A stretch of DNA of 64,000 bases, from assembly GCA_017480285.1 (NCBI GenBank), contig JAFVAX010000011.1, forward strand, positions 17,889 through 81,888. The letters are read 5' to 3'. The translations under genes were made by a program, and so were the position numbers. Below are positions 43,190-52,823 of the stretch, one piece after another. Source of the stretch: Paludibacteraceae bacterium. Its GTDB lineage: Bacteria; Bacteroidota; Bacteroidia; Bacteroidales; Paludibacteraceae. The notes under the pieces are model-generated. The model searched no databases and had not been told where the DNA came from. It saw only the letters and a list, made by a program, of their open reading frames with translations. The stretch's first letter is position 1, and every line of letters starts with the position of its first letter.

Positions 43190-44328
43190 TAGATTTTATT
43201 CGTGACCTATACGGTGGTCAAGATTTCGTACCATTAGCAGTACCGAAGTTTATAGGTAACGAGAAAAAATATCTCAACGAGTGCATTGATACCACGTTTG
43301 TAAGCAGTGTCGGTAAGTTCGTGGATCGTTTTGAGGAAGATATGGCGCGCTACACGGGTGCCAAACGTGCAGTGGTATGCGTCAGCGGAACCAACGCATT
43401 ACACATGGCACTGTTGCTTGTGGGAGTGGAGCGCGATGACGAAGTGCTGACGCAAGCATTAACTTTCATCGCTACCTGTAATGCCCTCAGTTATATAGGT
43501 GCGCATCCCGTATTTCTTGATGTAGATGTGGAAACGATGGGCTTATCTCCTAATGCCGTCAAAGAATGGCTCGCGAAGAACGCCGAGATCCGCGACGGAC
43601 AATGCTATAACAAACGTACCGGTCGCAGAGTCAAAGCCTGTGTCCCGATGCACACGTTCGGTCATCCTGTTCGCTTGAACGAACTGCTTGCAGTCTGCGA
43701 TGAATATCACATTGAGTTAGTGGAAGATGCGGCAGAGAGTATAGGTAGCCTTTACAAAGGCAAACATACCGGAACTTTTGGTAAGATTGGTGCTTTGAGT
43801 TTCAATGGTAACAAGACAATTACCACCGGTGGCGGCGGAATGCTGCTGTTCAATGACGAAGAGTTGGGTGCTTACGCCAAGCATCTCACCACACAAGCCA
43901 AGATCCCTCATCGCTGGGAGTTCCGCTATGACCATATAGGCTACAACTATCGTATGCCGAATATCAATGCGGCACTCGGTTGTGCGCAGTTGGAGCATAT
44001 TGAGGAGTTCGTAGCCGACAAACGCGCCACGGCTGCTGCTTATCAAGATTATTTCAGCCGTATGGATGGCATAGAATTCTTCGCAGAACCTGAGAATACC
44101 CGTTCCAACTATTGGCTGAATGCGGTACTACTTCCCAACCGCGAGGAACAGCAATCGTTCTTGCAATACACCAATGATAACGGCATCATGACTCGCCCGA
44201 TATGGGAACTCATGAACCGTTTGCCGATGTTCGAAAACTGCGAAACCGACCATCTGACTAACACGCAGATGTTCGCTGATAGAGTTGTAAATATTCCAAG
44301 TAGTGTGAGACTTACGAGCAAGCTATGA
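43168..44328 (+). CDS. legC: LegC-like nucleotide-sugar aminotransferase
   Basis: 386 residues, PLP-dependent. It is close to Campylobacter LegC by memory: GNEKKYLNECIDTTFVSSVG near residue 30, VEDAAESIGS and SFNGNKTITTGGGGM (Schiff-base Lys about residue 215). LegC adds the 4-amino group in legionaminic acid synthesis on GDP- or UDP-sugar. The base composition is visibly richer in G and C than the genes on either side, so it may have a separate history. Its end is 65 bases before the defence-like cassette. Confidence 0.82.
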   Translation: MADYKQIVDFIRDLYGGQDFVPLAVPKFIGNEKKYLNECIDTTFVSSVGKFVDRFEEDMARYTGAKRAVVCVSGTNALHMALLLVGVERDDEVLTQALTFIATCNALSYIGAHPVFLDVDVETMGLSPNAVKEWLAKNAEIRDGQCYNKRTGRRVKACVPMHTFGHPVRLNELLAVCDEYHIELVEDAAESIGSLYKGKHTGTFGKIGALSFNGNKTITTGGGGMLLFNDEELGAYAKHLTTQAKIPHRWEFRYDHIGYNYRMPNINAALGCAQLEHIEEFVADKRATAAAYQDYFSRMDGIEFFAEPENTRSNYWLNAVLLPNREEQQSFLQYTNDNGIMTRPIWELMNRLPMFENCETDHLTNTQMFADRVVNIPSSVRLTSKL

Positions 44329-44393
44329 GCGGAAGATGACATAGACACAAATGAGAAAAAAATGGGAAAAAAATAGACGAAACGAAAGAAAGT

Positions 44394-45347
44394 ATGACAT
44401 ACCGATTTATGAAAAAATATATGGGCTTCACGGATGAGATGTTAATGCACTATGAAGCCATGCCGAGCGAGGAAGATAGAGCCGCATTTAGAAAATCACA
44501 TCGTCATACTCTCAATTATGAGGTTATTATTGAAACGATAGTGGGTTTCTTAATAAAGGCTCTTCACACCCAGAAAGGGAAGCCGACAGATGAAATAAAA
44601 CGCCATGCACAATTGGAATTGCAAATGCTAACAACTAAACTTTTAGCGTCCCACGTATTATTTCAAAAATGGGGTGGATATAACATTGAGAAAGATATTA
44701 AATTAAATCCAATAGTAGATCCGATTGTCCTTGGCGGATTAGCGCGTAGCATATACGAGACATTAGGCGTTTTTCAACTTGTCTATTTATTGCCGGAAAA
44801 TGAAGAAAAACAACTGATTGCTTTCAAACTATGGCAGCGACATAGTTTTCTTGATAACATAAAAGATATAGAAGATACTATTATGCTCAATAAGAATATT
44901 AGACATGATACATCTAAATTGCAAGAGCAGTTGCAATTTGACAAAGAGCAATGCGCCCAACTCCTATCTGATGTAGTCAACACAGCCTATGCCGTTAGTC
45001 ATAAAGATTGTGATTTTGATAGCGGAAATGTTAAGAAGTCATTGGTTATATTAGATGATGATCCAAGATTTATTAGCCTTTCTGGAATAGATGGGAAGAT
45101 GGATTATTGTATACCACTCAAGAATGTAGTGTTCAAAAATTTATATAGTATTTTGTCCCATTATGCCCATCCGTCCTATCAAGCGGAAGAGCAATTTGGT
45201 AATGAATTCAAAGGTGCGGATAACAATAGTGAAGGGTCCTATAATATGATTGTATCTGTTACTGCAATATTAGTTGTTTGTTTTATATCTTCCTACATCG
45301 TTTACGACAACTCCTTACAAGAGGTATTGAATGATGATGAGAAGTAA
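44394..45347 (+). CDS. Unknown protein of the cassette, DUF5677-like pattern
   Basis: 317 residues. No firm family; helical throughout, with a VLGGLARSIYETLGVFQLVY stretch (about 110-129) and SILSHYAHPSYQAEE near the C-terminus, a pattern recalling DUF5677-type proteins, and a single hydrophobic segment at about residues 283-303. It opens the four-gene insert between the legC-like and neuD-like genes. Codon use and AT content differ from the legC-like gene. Function is unknown. Confidence 0.5.
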   Translation: MTYRFMKKYMGFTDEMLMHYEAMPSEEDRAAFRKSHRHTLNYEVIIETIVGFLIKALHTQKGKPTDEIKRHAQLELQMLTTKLLASHVLFQKWGGYNIEKDIKLNPIVDPIVLGGLARSIYETLGVFQLVYLLPENEEKQLIAFKLWQRHSFLDNIKDIEDTIMLNKNIRHDTSKLQEQLQFDKEQCAQLLSDVVNTAYAVSHKDCDFDSGNVKKSLVILDDDPRFISLSGIDGKMDYCIPLKNVVFKNLYSILSHYAHPSYQAEEQFGNEFKGADNNSEGSYNMIVSVTAILVVCFISSYIVYDNSLQEVLNDDEK

Positions 45348-45436
45348 GTGTTTAATGTTATTTATAGTTCATTTTGTATAGGTTCGTTTGGTATAGAACC
45401 GAGCAAAGAGGAGTATTTACAAGAAAGACAGGATTT

Positions 45437-46312
45437 ATGATTACTGATTACTCAGTTATACTCAATCGAAATATACTTAATATACTAATAGGTGATACTA
45501 AAGTATATGGGCAATACTCTATGCCGTATTATACCGGTTTGGAATTGCAAAGTTTATGCTTACAATTTAGTCTGAGCACTTCGTCCCAAAGTAACAATGG
45601 CTTAAGCAAAAGCAGGTGGGTATATATGCGAGAACTAGTAACATTTTTGAACAAAAGTGGGAAGGTCAATACATTATTAAAATACTTGTTTTCGTATGAA
45701 AGATTTAGTGACATATTGAAAGAGTCTGCAACACCAAAAGATGATTTTCTTGCAATCAGTCAAGCTGCAATAAATACTATCAATAACTCACTTCAATTCT
45801 CTAACGTAAAGTTGGTGGTCATAAATAAAAGCATTCAACTTGTAAAAGCAGATGAAGAGATTATAGTAAAATCTAATATGAGTAAGATGATTACATATGA
45901 GTATATCGCCCAATTACCAGAACGTATCAAGCAAGATTTAGAGAATAATGACTACGATAGCGTTATTACAAAATCTCGAACTCTATTGGAAGAAGTCTTC
46001 ATTTATATTATTGAGAAAACCACTCATGAACGGTATAAGAGCAATGGTAAGTTAATAAGTATCCATTCAGAAGTGCAAGATATTCTTGGAATGAAACCAA
46101 ATAAAGATTGGGATCATAGAGTGAGTGATTTATTGAATGGATTTAATAAAATAATTTCCTCTATTAGTGATATGCGCAATATGAATAGTGATTCTCATGG
46201 CGTTGGGAGTAGTCGTATAACTATTAAAAATAAAGAGGCACGTCTTGTAGCCAATTCAGCAATGTCAATTGCAGAGTATTATTTATCTGTTTTTCTAAAA
46301 GATCGGGTATGA
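45437..46312 (+). CDS. Abi_C (abortive infection C-terminus) family protein
   Basis: 291 residues from the ATG at 45437 (MITDYSVIL); a TTG-start extension is less likely. The last 130 residues have the Abi_C pattern (KSRTLLEEVFIYIIEK ... INISS-type spacing ... MRNMNSDSHGVG ... RLVANSAMSIAEYYL). The RN-x5-H arrangement there resembles the HEPN RNase motif. Family members are linked to phage abortive infection. It is the second gene of the cassette, 89 bases after the first. Confidence 0.75.
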   Translation: MITDYSVILNRNILNILIGDTKVYGQYSMPYYTGLELQSLCLQFSLSTSSQSNNGLSKSRWVYMRELVTFLNKSGKVNTLLKYLFSYERFSDILKESATPKDDFLAISQAAINTINNSLQFSNVKLVVINKSIQLVKADEEIIVKSNMSKMITYEYIAQLPERIKQDLENNDYDSVITKSRTLLEEVFIYIIEKTTHERYKSNGKLISIHSEVQDILGMKPNKDWDHRVSDLLNGFNKIISSISDMRNMNSDSHGVGSSRITIKNKEARLVANSAMSIAEYYLSVFLKDRV

Positions 46313-46388
46313 AAACCGACAATAACATATTACTTATACGGGCGGTGGAGAACTATAAAATAATGATACACAACAAAAGAATCTAAAT

Positions 46389-47228
46389 ATGAGTATTTAT
46401 ATTGATAAATGGCTTGAAAAAGCAAAGATTGATTATTTTTCGATGTTTATTAAAGCATGGATACCATTCAATGCTTGGTATATGCGTGAGTTTTATGATG
46501 AGAGTGCGGGCAGAAAGTCTGATAGCGATATTATGTATTATATTGGACATAATGACAACCACTATCGAGCAAGAATAGTATCATTATTACAAAATGATGA
46601 TTCCGATTCGATTGTTTTTCGCCAAACAATAGCAAAGCTACAATATGAATTAACATCACACTCAATACCTAATGCGGAAAACAAATTGACATTAGATACA
46701 ATTTGTATTAATCCTCAAAGTGGTAATTTATCTGAAATTGGAAAAGTTGGGACATATGATATCAAATGCGAATATAATAGATTATTACCACGAACATCGA
46801 GACGTATCAAGTGCGAAGTAATCAATAGAAAAACTACACATACCAAGCATGTTATAGAACAATTTGAGTGGAATCTCACCGAATTTGAAAATATTCGGGA
46901 GTTTATAACTATTCCAAATGAAAATTTGAAGCGAAAAATTGTAGATGTTTACAAGCAAATAAATCCAAGAAAACCAACTACTATAACTTTGCTCCCAATT
47001 ATTTATGAAGGAGTTAGCAAGGTACCAAGAAATTCTATTCAATTAGCTCAAAAACCTTCCTTATATGTTACTGATAATGTAAATATTGTTGCTGAAGTTA
47101 TAATTCATTTAATGTATGAATTAAGATGTAAACTATTCCACGGTGAATTAGATCCGTTAGAAGTATATCAACCGATATATCAATACGCATATGAGATACA
47201 AATGATGTTAAACAAAGAAATTAGATAA
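46389..47228 (+). CDS. HEPN-like protein of the cassette
   Basis: 279 residues, soluble. The C-terminus reads ELRCKLFHGELDPLE, a R-x4-H motif in the place and helical setting of HEPN ribonucleases; the N-terminus has KAWIPFNAWYMREF. I infer a possible RNase, not proven. It starts 76 bases after the Abi_C gene and ends 2 bases before the DUF262 gene, so these two are closely linked. Confidence 0.55.
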   Translation: MSIYIDKWLEKAKIDYFSMFIKAWIPFNAWYMREFYDESAGRKSDSDIMYYIGHNDNHYRARIVSLLQNDDSDSIVFRQTIAKLQYELTSHSIPNAENKLTLDTICINPQSGNLSEIGKVGTYDIKCEYNRLLPRTSRRIKCEVINRKTTHTKHVIEQFEWNLTEFENIREFITIPNENLKRKIVDVYKQINPRKPTTITLLPIIYEGVSKVPRNSIQLAQKPSLYVTDNVNIVAEVIIHLMYELRCKLFHGELDPLEVYQPIYQYAYEIQMMLNKEIR

Positions 47229-47230
47229 AT

Positions 47231-49024
47231 ATGGCACACATAGCAAATAAAATACACGCAGAAGATGTATCTCTAAGTAGATTATTTACACATAATCGAT
47301 ACAAGATAGAAGCATTCCAGCGAGAGTATCGCTGGGAGAAAAAACATATAGAGGCTCTTATAAGCGATTTGTCAACTAATTTTTGGGGGTGTTATAATGA
47401 AGGAGACACAGTAGCAGATGTAAGTAATGAGAAAAGGTACAATTGTTACTATATGGGACAAGTCGTGTTATGTGAAGAAGGAAGCGAAATCTCTATCGTT
47501 GATGGACAACAACGATTAACCTCTTTTACTTTGCTACTGATATACCTAAATCATCTCCAAAACAACCTAAAAGAAGATGACCGAACAGATTTGATGCAAT
47601 ATCTGTATGTTCGAAAAGCGGGAAAAACAACATTAGTGCTTAATGTGCCAACCAGAGAGAAAATTGTAAAAGAACTTATTAATACAGATATATCCCAAAT
47701 AGATAGTCTTATTGATTTCGTCAATGTCTGCAAAGATGAATCAGTCTCAAATATATATGATCGATATAGCGATATATGTTCCCTTTTCCCTGAAGAGTTG
47801 AAACAAACTGATATTTTACCACTATTCATTGAGTGGCTACAAGAGAAAGTAACATTTGTGCAGATAGATGCATATAGTATAGAAAATGCCTATTCGATAT
47901 TCGAGACAATGAACGATAGAGGGCTCAATCTTGGACCAGCAGAGATATTAAAGGCATATTTGTTATCTAAGATTGAAGATGAGGATAAGGGAGAGGAAAT
48001 GAACCTCTTTTGGAAAGAACGCATAGCTGAAATACGATATATCGGAGGTCCGCAGGCAGACGAGACATTTATTCGAGCATGGCTACGTGCAAAATATGCA
48101 TTAACGACACGTGCTAAAGTTGCCGGATCGGAAAATGAAGATTTCGAGATTATTGGAAATCAATTTAACTCTTGGATTAAAGCGAATGCAAAGAAATTAG
48201 GTTTAATTCAGCCGATAGATTTCTATAACTTTGTGAAATCTGATTTCGCATTCTACTCATCGGTTTATATGGATTTATATAAATATCAACATGAAATACA
48301 AGATAACACACTTCCTTTTTATATAACAGCTCAATATCCCTTAGCAGACTCGCTCCAGTTGCCATTATTTTTAAGTCCAGTTAAGAAAATAGATACACAG
48401 AATGACATATACCATAAATTATGTTTAGTAAATTCATACATTGATGTGTATGTAAATAGGCGAATTTTATGGAATCGATCGGTAACCCAAAGTAGTGTGC
48501 GCGATTATATTTATTCATTGCTTAAAGAGATAAGAAGTATGGGCTTGAATGAGTTAAGACAACATTTGACTGATAGTTTACATAATATGTTCGATCCATT
48601 TCTAAAAGAGAGTTGTGCTATGCATTGCAATTTGATATATGCTCATTATTTTTATAGCCGCATAGTACATTATTGCAATCCAAGTATTTCTTACGATACA
48701 CTTATTAGAAGCAGAAAAAAGAACTCTCATGTGTTGCATCGTATATTTACAGCCGAAGAATACCCGGAACTTGCAATAAGTAATCCTGGATTTGAATATA
48801 GTTTACCTAATATGTGTTTAGTTCATCGTAATACTAATATACCAGATGACATTGAGCAGGTAAGTAAACTGCAAATATTACAAGAAATTGGATTTTTACC
48901 AGAAATGGGCGAAGAACAGTATGATGTTCCTCAAGCATTTTTGTTGGCTCGTCAGCAGAGACTAATGCACTACATAGATATAATATGGCCATTAGATATT
49001 CCAAAACCATTCTCAACCAATTAG
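47231..49024 (+). CDS. DUF262 (GmrSD-like) protein
   Basis: 597 residues. The DUF262 core is clear: FQREYRWEKKHIEALISDL (about 28-46), then SIVDGQQRLTSFTLL (about 87-101), the ParB-like NTP-binding motif of GmrS. The C-terminal part has LPNMCLVHRNTN (about 533-544), like the GNLTL..N piece of DUF1524 HNH nucleases, but no clear HxxP catalytic end (HVLHRIF is seen instead). It might be a degraded or variant nuclease. DUF262 proteins occur in modified-DNA restriction and other phage defence systems. Confidence 0.75.
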   Translation: MAHIANKIHAEDVSLSRLFTHNRYKIEAFQREYRWEKKHIEALISDLSTNFWGCYNEGDTVADVSNEKRYNCYYMGQVVLCEEGSEISIVDGQQRLTSFTLLLIYLNHLQNNLKEDDRTDLMQYLYVRKAGKTTLVLNVPTREKIVKELINTDISQIDSLIDFVNVCKDESVSNIYDRYSDICSLFPEELKQTDILPLFIEWLQEKVTFVQIDAYSIENAYSIFETMNDRGLNLGPAEILKAYLLSKIEDEDKGEEMNLFWKERIAEIRYIGGPQADETFIRAWLRAKYALTTRAKVAGSENEDFEIIGNQFNSWIKANAKKLGLIQPIDFYNFVKSDFAFYSSVYMDLYKYQHEIQDNTLPFYITAQYPLADSLQLPLFLSPVKKIDTQNDIYHKLCLVNSYIDVYVNRRILWNRSVTQSSVRDYIYSLLKEIRSMGLNELRQHLTDSLHNMFDPFLKESCAMHCNLIYAHYFYSRIVHYCNPSISYDTLIRSRKKNSHVLHRIFTAEEYPELAISNPGFEYSLPNMCLVHRNTNIPDDIEQVSKLQILQEIGFLPEMGEEQYDVPQAFLLARQQRLMHYIDIIWPLDIPKPFSTN

Positions 49025-49076
49025 TAAGCGATAGATTTTATATGACGAAAAATAAATTAACAATACTAAATATAAA

Positions 49077-49712
49077 ATGAAAGAAAAAATTGTTATAGTA
49101 GGTGGTGGTAGTTTTGTCTGTAATCTAATTAACTATATTGAATCTATGAATGAATTTGATATAGTTGGTTATACGGATTTACATGACAATGGAATTTTTT
49201 ATGACGTGCCATATTTAGGTACAGATGATATATTGCTAGAGTTATTTTCAAAAGGTGTGCATTTTGCTGCGATAGGCATTGGAAACCATTTGAATGACAC
49301 AAGATTAAAACAAAAAGTATTTGCACATTTGAAGGTAATAGGGTATGAATTGCCAGTTATTAAGGGACAATATGTAGTAGTTCACAAAGGAGTTGAAATT
49401 GGTGAAGGAACCATACTTCGTGATGGTGCTATCGTGCAAAGTAATTGTAAATTGGGGAAATGTGTGATGATTGGTGATAGAGCCGTTATTGCACATGATA
49501 CTTCTATCGGGGATTTTTCTCAGGTAGTAACTGGCGGAAATATTGGAAGAGGAATAAAAATTGGAAAATCTGTTTTTATGGGATTCAATACTATTGTTAC
49601 TAACGATTTAACTATTGTTGATAATTGTATTATCGGGGCAAATAGTTTGGTAAACAAAGATTGTTTAATAGAAGGGAAGTATATAGGTACGCCCGCAAAA
49701 TTAAGAGAATAA
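49077..49712 (+). CDS. neuD: NeuD-family sugar O-acetyltransferase
   Basis: 211 residues. N-terminal nucleotide-binding-like part (KIVIVGGGSFVCNLI) and a left-handed beta-helix of hexapeptide repeats (about 95-205, e.g. IGEGTILRDGAIV), ending GTPAKLRE. It would acetylate a nonulosonic acid or its precursor with acetyl-CoA. It resumes the pathway after the cassette (52 bases) and its TAA overlaps the ATG of neuB. Confidence 0.83.
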   Translation: MKEKIVIVGGGSFVCNLINYIESMNEFDIVGYTDLHDNGIFYDVPYLGTDDILLELFSKGVHFAAIGIGNHLNDTRLKQKVFAHLKVIGYELPVIKGQYVVVHKGVEIGEGTILRDGAIVQSNCKLGKCVMIGDRAVIAHDTSIGDFSQVVTGGNIGRGIKIGKSVFMGFNTIVTNDLTIVDNCIIGANSLVNKDCLIEGKYIGTPAKLRE

Positions 49713-50725
49713 TGAAAAAACATGTATATATAATCGCAGAAGTTGGTCCAAATCATAATGGAGATGTGAACATAGCACTTAAAATGGTTGAAGAAATCGC
49801 AAAAACAGGTGTAGATGCTATTAAATTTCAAATGACAAATCCCTACGCATTATATAGCGATGACTCTTTTAAGGCAACCTATCAAAAAAACAATGATAAA
49901 GCTCCAACCGCTCGTGAAATGTCGCTTCGGATTCAATTAAAACCAGAGGAACACTTATTAGTGTATAAAAGATGTAAGGATTTAGGCATTGACTATATTT
50001 GCACTGCATTCGATATTGATAGTCTGAAATTTCTTGATGATCATTGTGATATGTCATATTATAAGATTGCGTCAGGAGAAATTTTTTCATTGGATATTAT
50101 TGATTACATTGCTCAACACAATAAGCCAATAATACTTTCTACTGGAATGGCTACTTATGATGAAATAAATACATCCCTTAATTTATTAAATGAATATGGC
50201 AAACATGATATTACCATATTGCATTGTATCTCTGCATATCCTGCTAAGTATGAGGAAGTTAATTTGCTAAATATGATTGAGTTAAGAGATAGGTTTGGAT
50301 ATAAAGTGGGGTTCTCGGATCATACTATCGGAAATGATTGTGCTATAGCCGCAGTAGCAATGGGAGCTTGTATGATAGAGAAGCATGTTACTTATGATAA
50401 AAAAGCAAATGGTCCCGACCATAAAGCATCAATTACTATCGAAGAACTTATGTCTTTGGTTCAATCTATTCGTCATGTAGAATCTGCAATTGGCGTTAAA
50501 GAGCGAGAATTTAGTGAAACTCAACGCGAAATATCAAGAGTTGCCCGAAAAAGTGTTGTTAGTCGTCATCCAATAAAAATGGGAGATGTAATACATAAAG
50601 AAGATATTTGTTATAAACGTCCTGGAATAGGTGTTTTGCCAATACAGCAAAATTTAGTTATTGGCAAGAAAGCAGTTGTTGACATTGATGCTGATCGAGT
50701 TATTAAAATGGAGTATTTAGAATGA
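49712..50725 (+). CDS. neuB: N-acylneuraminate/legionaminate synthase
   Basis: 337 residues from the ATG at 49712 (MKKHVYIIAEVGPNHNGD). It condenses PEP with a 6-carbon acyl sugar to form a nonulosonic acid. NeuB signatures: IAEVGPNHNG (8-17), AIKFQ, STGMAT (about 130-135), and the C-terminal SAF-type domain (SVVSRHPIKMGDVI). Legionaminate, pseudaminate or sialate synthases look alike at this level; the LegC-like partner favours legionaminic acid. It overlaps neuC by 4 bases. Confidence 0.9.
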   Translation: MKKHVYIIAEVGPNHNGDVNIALKMVEEIAKTGVDAIKFQMTNPYALYSDDSFKATYQKNNDKAPTAREMSLRIQLKPEEHLLVYKRCKDLGIDYICTAFDIDSLKFLDDHCDMSYYKIASGEIFSLDIIDYIAQHNKPIILSTGMATYDEINTSLNLLNEYGKHDITILHCISAYPAKYEEVNLLNMIELRDRFGYKVGFSDHTIGNDCAIAAVAMGACMIEKHVTYDKKANGPDHKASITIEELMSLVQSIRHVESAIGVKEREFSETQREISRVARKSVVSRHPIKMGDVIHKEDICYKRPGIGVLPIQQNLVIGKKAVVDIDADRVIKMEYLE

Positions 50726-51831
50726 TGAAGATTTGTTTTATTACGGGGGCAAGGTCTGAATATGGTGTGATGAAACCATTAATTCAGGAGTTAGTTAACG
50801 ATAGTCGTTTTGACGTGTCTATTGTGGCAACAGGGATGCATTTTTTGCATAAATTTGGTTATACTATTGACGAAATAAAGAAAGACTCATTAGCTCCTAT
50901 TATTCAGGCGCCATGTTATACGGAAAACGAACAATCTAAAAAAGATGACTTTGTTAACTTAATAAATGCCATATATCCAGTATTTAATAATTATACCCCT
51001 GATATAGTTTATATTATAGGAGATCGTTTAGAAGCGTATGCCGCGTCTTTGGTCGCTCACTTCAAGCATATACCTATTGCTCACTATGCTGGAGGACAAA
51101 TAACAAAAGGTGCAGTAGATAATATTTATAGATACAACATTTCAAATTTGGCATCAATACATTTTGTTACGAACAAATACGCTGTTGATAGATTAAAAAA
51201 ATGTCCTGTTGTTGATTCTCAAAAAGTTCATCTTGTTGGCTCTACCGCAATAGATGCCATATACAAATATCTAAAATATCCGCAAGAAGCATCAGTTATT
51301 GATAACCGATTAAGAAGAGATAATTATGTACTAATGACTTTCCATTCAGAAACTAATCGCCAATATCAGGGGTGTTCAATAGCAGAAATGATGGAAACTG
51401 CTATCAAATACATTATAGACAAAAGGGTATATATATTAATAACTTATCCTAATAACGATTATGGTTCAGAAAACGTTATTGATGTAATACATAAGTGGGA
51501 AAAGAATCAATTTGTTGTGGTATGCAGAAACTTGGGCGCAGATAATTATTATATTGCAGTTGATAATTCAAAATTTGTCATTGGCAATTCCAGTAGTGCT
51601 ATTATTGAAGTTCCATATTTTAAGAAATATTCACTTGATATTGGTGAGCGGCAAAAAGGACGGAATGCTCCAAAATCTGTAATTCATATTCCAAACAATA
51701 AAAACTTGCTAATAACCCAATTGGAAAAGATATGGTTCTCCTTCAAAGAACCTTCGGGAAATGAATGTATATATGGTGATGGTAATAGTGTAAATACAAT
51801 TAAAGAAATCTTGTTAAATGAAATATCTTAA
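50722..51831 (+). CDS. neuC: UDP-sugar 2-epimerase (hydrolysing), NeuC/LegG type
   Basis: 369 residues. GTARSE-like ITGARSEYGVM at the N-terminus, YIIGDRLEAYAAS (about 95-107), HYAGGQITKGAVDN and a C-terminal GNSSSAIIEVPYF. It releases a free mannosamine-type sugar for NeuB. In a legionaminic route (LegG) the substrate is a 2,4-diacetamido-6-deoxy sugar nucleotide. The ATGATG start overlaps the neuB stop. Confidence 0.88.
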   Translation: MMKICFITGARSEYGVMKPLIQELVNDSRFDVSIVATGMHFLHKFGYTIDEIKKDSLAPIIQAPCYTENEQSKKDDFVNLINAIYPVFNNYTPDIVYIIGDRLEAYAASLVAHFKHIPIAHYAGGQITKGAVDNIYRYNISNLASIHFVTNKYAVDRLKKCPVVDSQKVHLVGSTAIDAIYKYLKYPQEASVIDNRLRRDNYVLMTFHSETNRQYQGCSIAEMMETAIKYIIDKRVYILITYPNNDYGSENVIDVIHKWEKNQFVVVCRNLGADNYYIAVDNSKFVIGNSSSAIIEVPYFKKYSLDIGERQKGRNAPKSVIHIPNNKNLLITQLEKIWFSFKEPSGNECIYGDGNSVNTIKEILLNEIS

Positions 51832-51836
51832 ATGAC

Positions 51837-52823
51837 ATGAAAATGCAAAAAATCATATTAGTTATAGGTCTCGGTTCAATGGGTAAGCGTCGTATTCGAT
51901 TGCTTAGTGAACGCAATGATGTGCAAATTTGCGGAGTTGATAGCCAAGAGTCAAGGCGAAAAGAAGTTGAAGAAAAGTATGCATTACATACCTTTGAGTC
52001 AATTGAGCTTGCTATGAACAATCATGAGTTTGATTGTGCCTTTGTATGTACATCTCCATTATCACATTCGACAATCATCAAAAAATGCCTATTAAATAAT
52101 CTTCATGTCTTTACCGAACTAAATCTAGTTTCTGATGGTTATGACGATAATATGAAAATTGCAAAAGATAATGGATTAGTTTTATTTCTTTCTTCCACAC
52201 TTTGCTATAGACAAGAGATGAATTATATAATTGATGCTGTCCAGCATACGGAAGGAAAACTAAACTATAACTATCATGTTGGTCAATATCTACCGGATTG
52301 GCATCCATGGGAAAGTTATAATAACTATTTTATAGGTGATGAAAGAACAAATGGTTGTAGAGAGATTATGGCAATTGATTTGCCATGGCTTGTCAGTGCT
52401 TTTGGTAAAATTAAAAACGTGCAAGCACTAAAGAGCAAAAACACCACTCTAAACATTAGTTATAACGACAATTATTTAATGCTAATAGAACATGAATCAG
52501 GTACAAAAGGAGTATTCGCCGTAGATGTTGTTTCACGTAAAGCAGTGAGAAAATTTGAATTATATGGAGAGAATATATATTTAACATGGAATGGTACACC
52601 GGATTCTCTTAAACTATATAATATCGCAGACAAACAGGAAACAAGTATAAATTTTGAGAATGCGTCTGAACATATTGATGGCTATGCGTCTTTTGTTTCT
52701 GAAACCCCTTATCGTGAAGAGATAAATGCTTTCTTTGATGAGATAACTGGCAGGAAAGCAGCAAAGTGGGACATAGAAAAGGACAAACATATACTACAAG
52801 TTATTGACCAAATAGAAGCATGA
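51837..52823 (+). CDS. Gfo/Idh/MocA-family oxidoreductase
   Basis: 328 residues. NAD(P)-binding VIGLGSMGKRR (about 8-18) and the dehydrogenase C-domain with YLPDWHPWE. It likely oxidises or reduces a sugar in nonulosonate synthesis; the specific step is not known, and Campylobacter legionaminate loci carry relatives of unclear role. It is 5 bases after neuC and its end overlaps the next gene by 4 bases. Confidence 0.8.
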   Translation: MKMQKIILVIGLGSMGKRRIRLLSERNDVQICGVDSQESRRKEVEEKYALHTFESIELAMNNHEFDCAFVCTSPLSHSTIIKKCLLNNLHVFTELNLVSDGYDDNMKIAKDNGLVLFLSSTLCYRQEMNYIIDAVQHTEGKLNYNYHVGQYLPDWHPWESYNNYFIGDERTNGCREIMAIDLPWLVSAFGKIKNVQALKSKNTTLNISYNDNYLMLIEHESGTKGVFAVDVVSRKAVRKFELYGENIYLTWNGTPDSLKLYNIADKQETSINFENASEHIDGYASFVSETPYREEINAFFDEITGRKAAKWDIEKDKHILQVIDQIEA

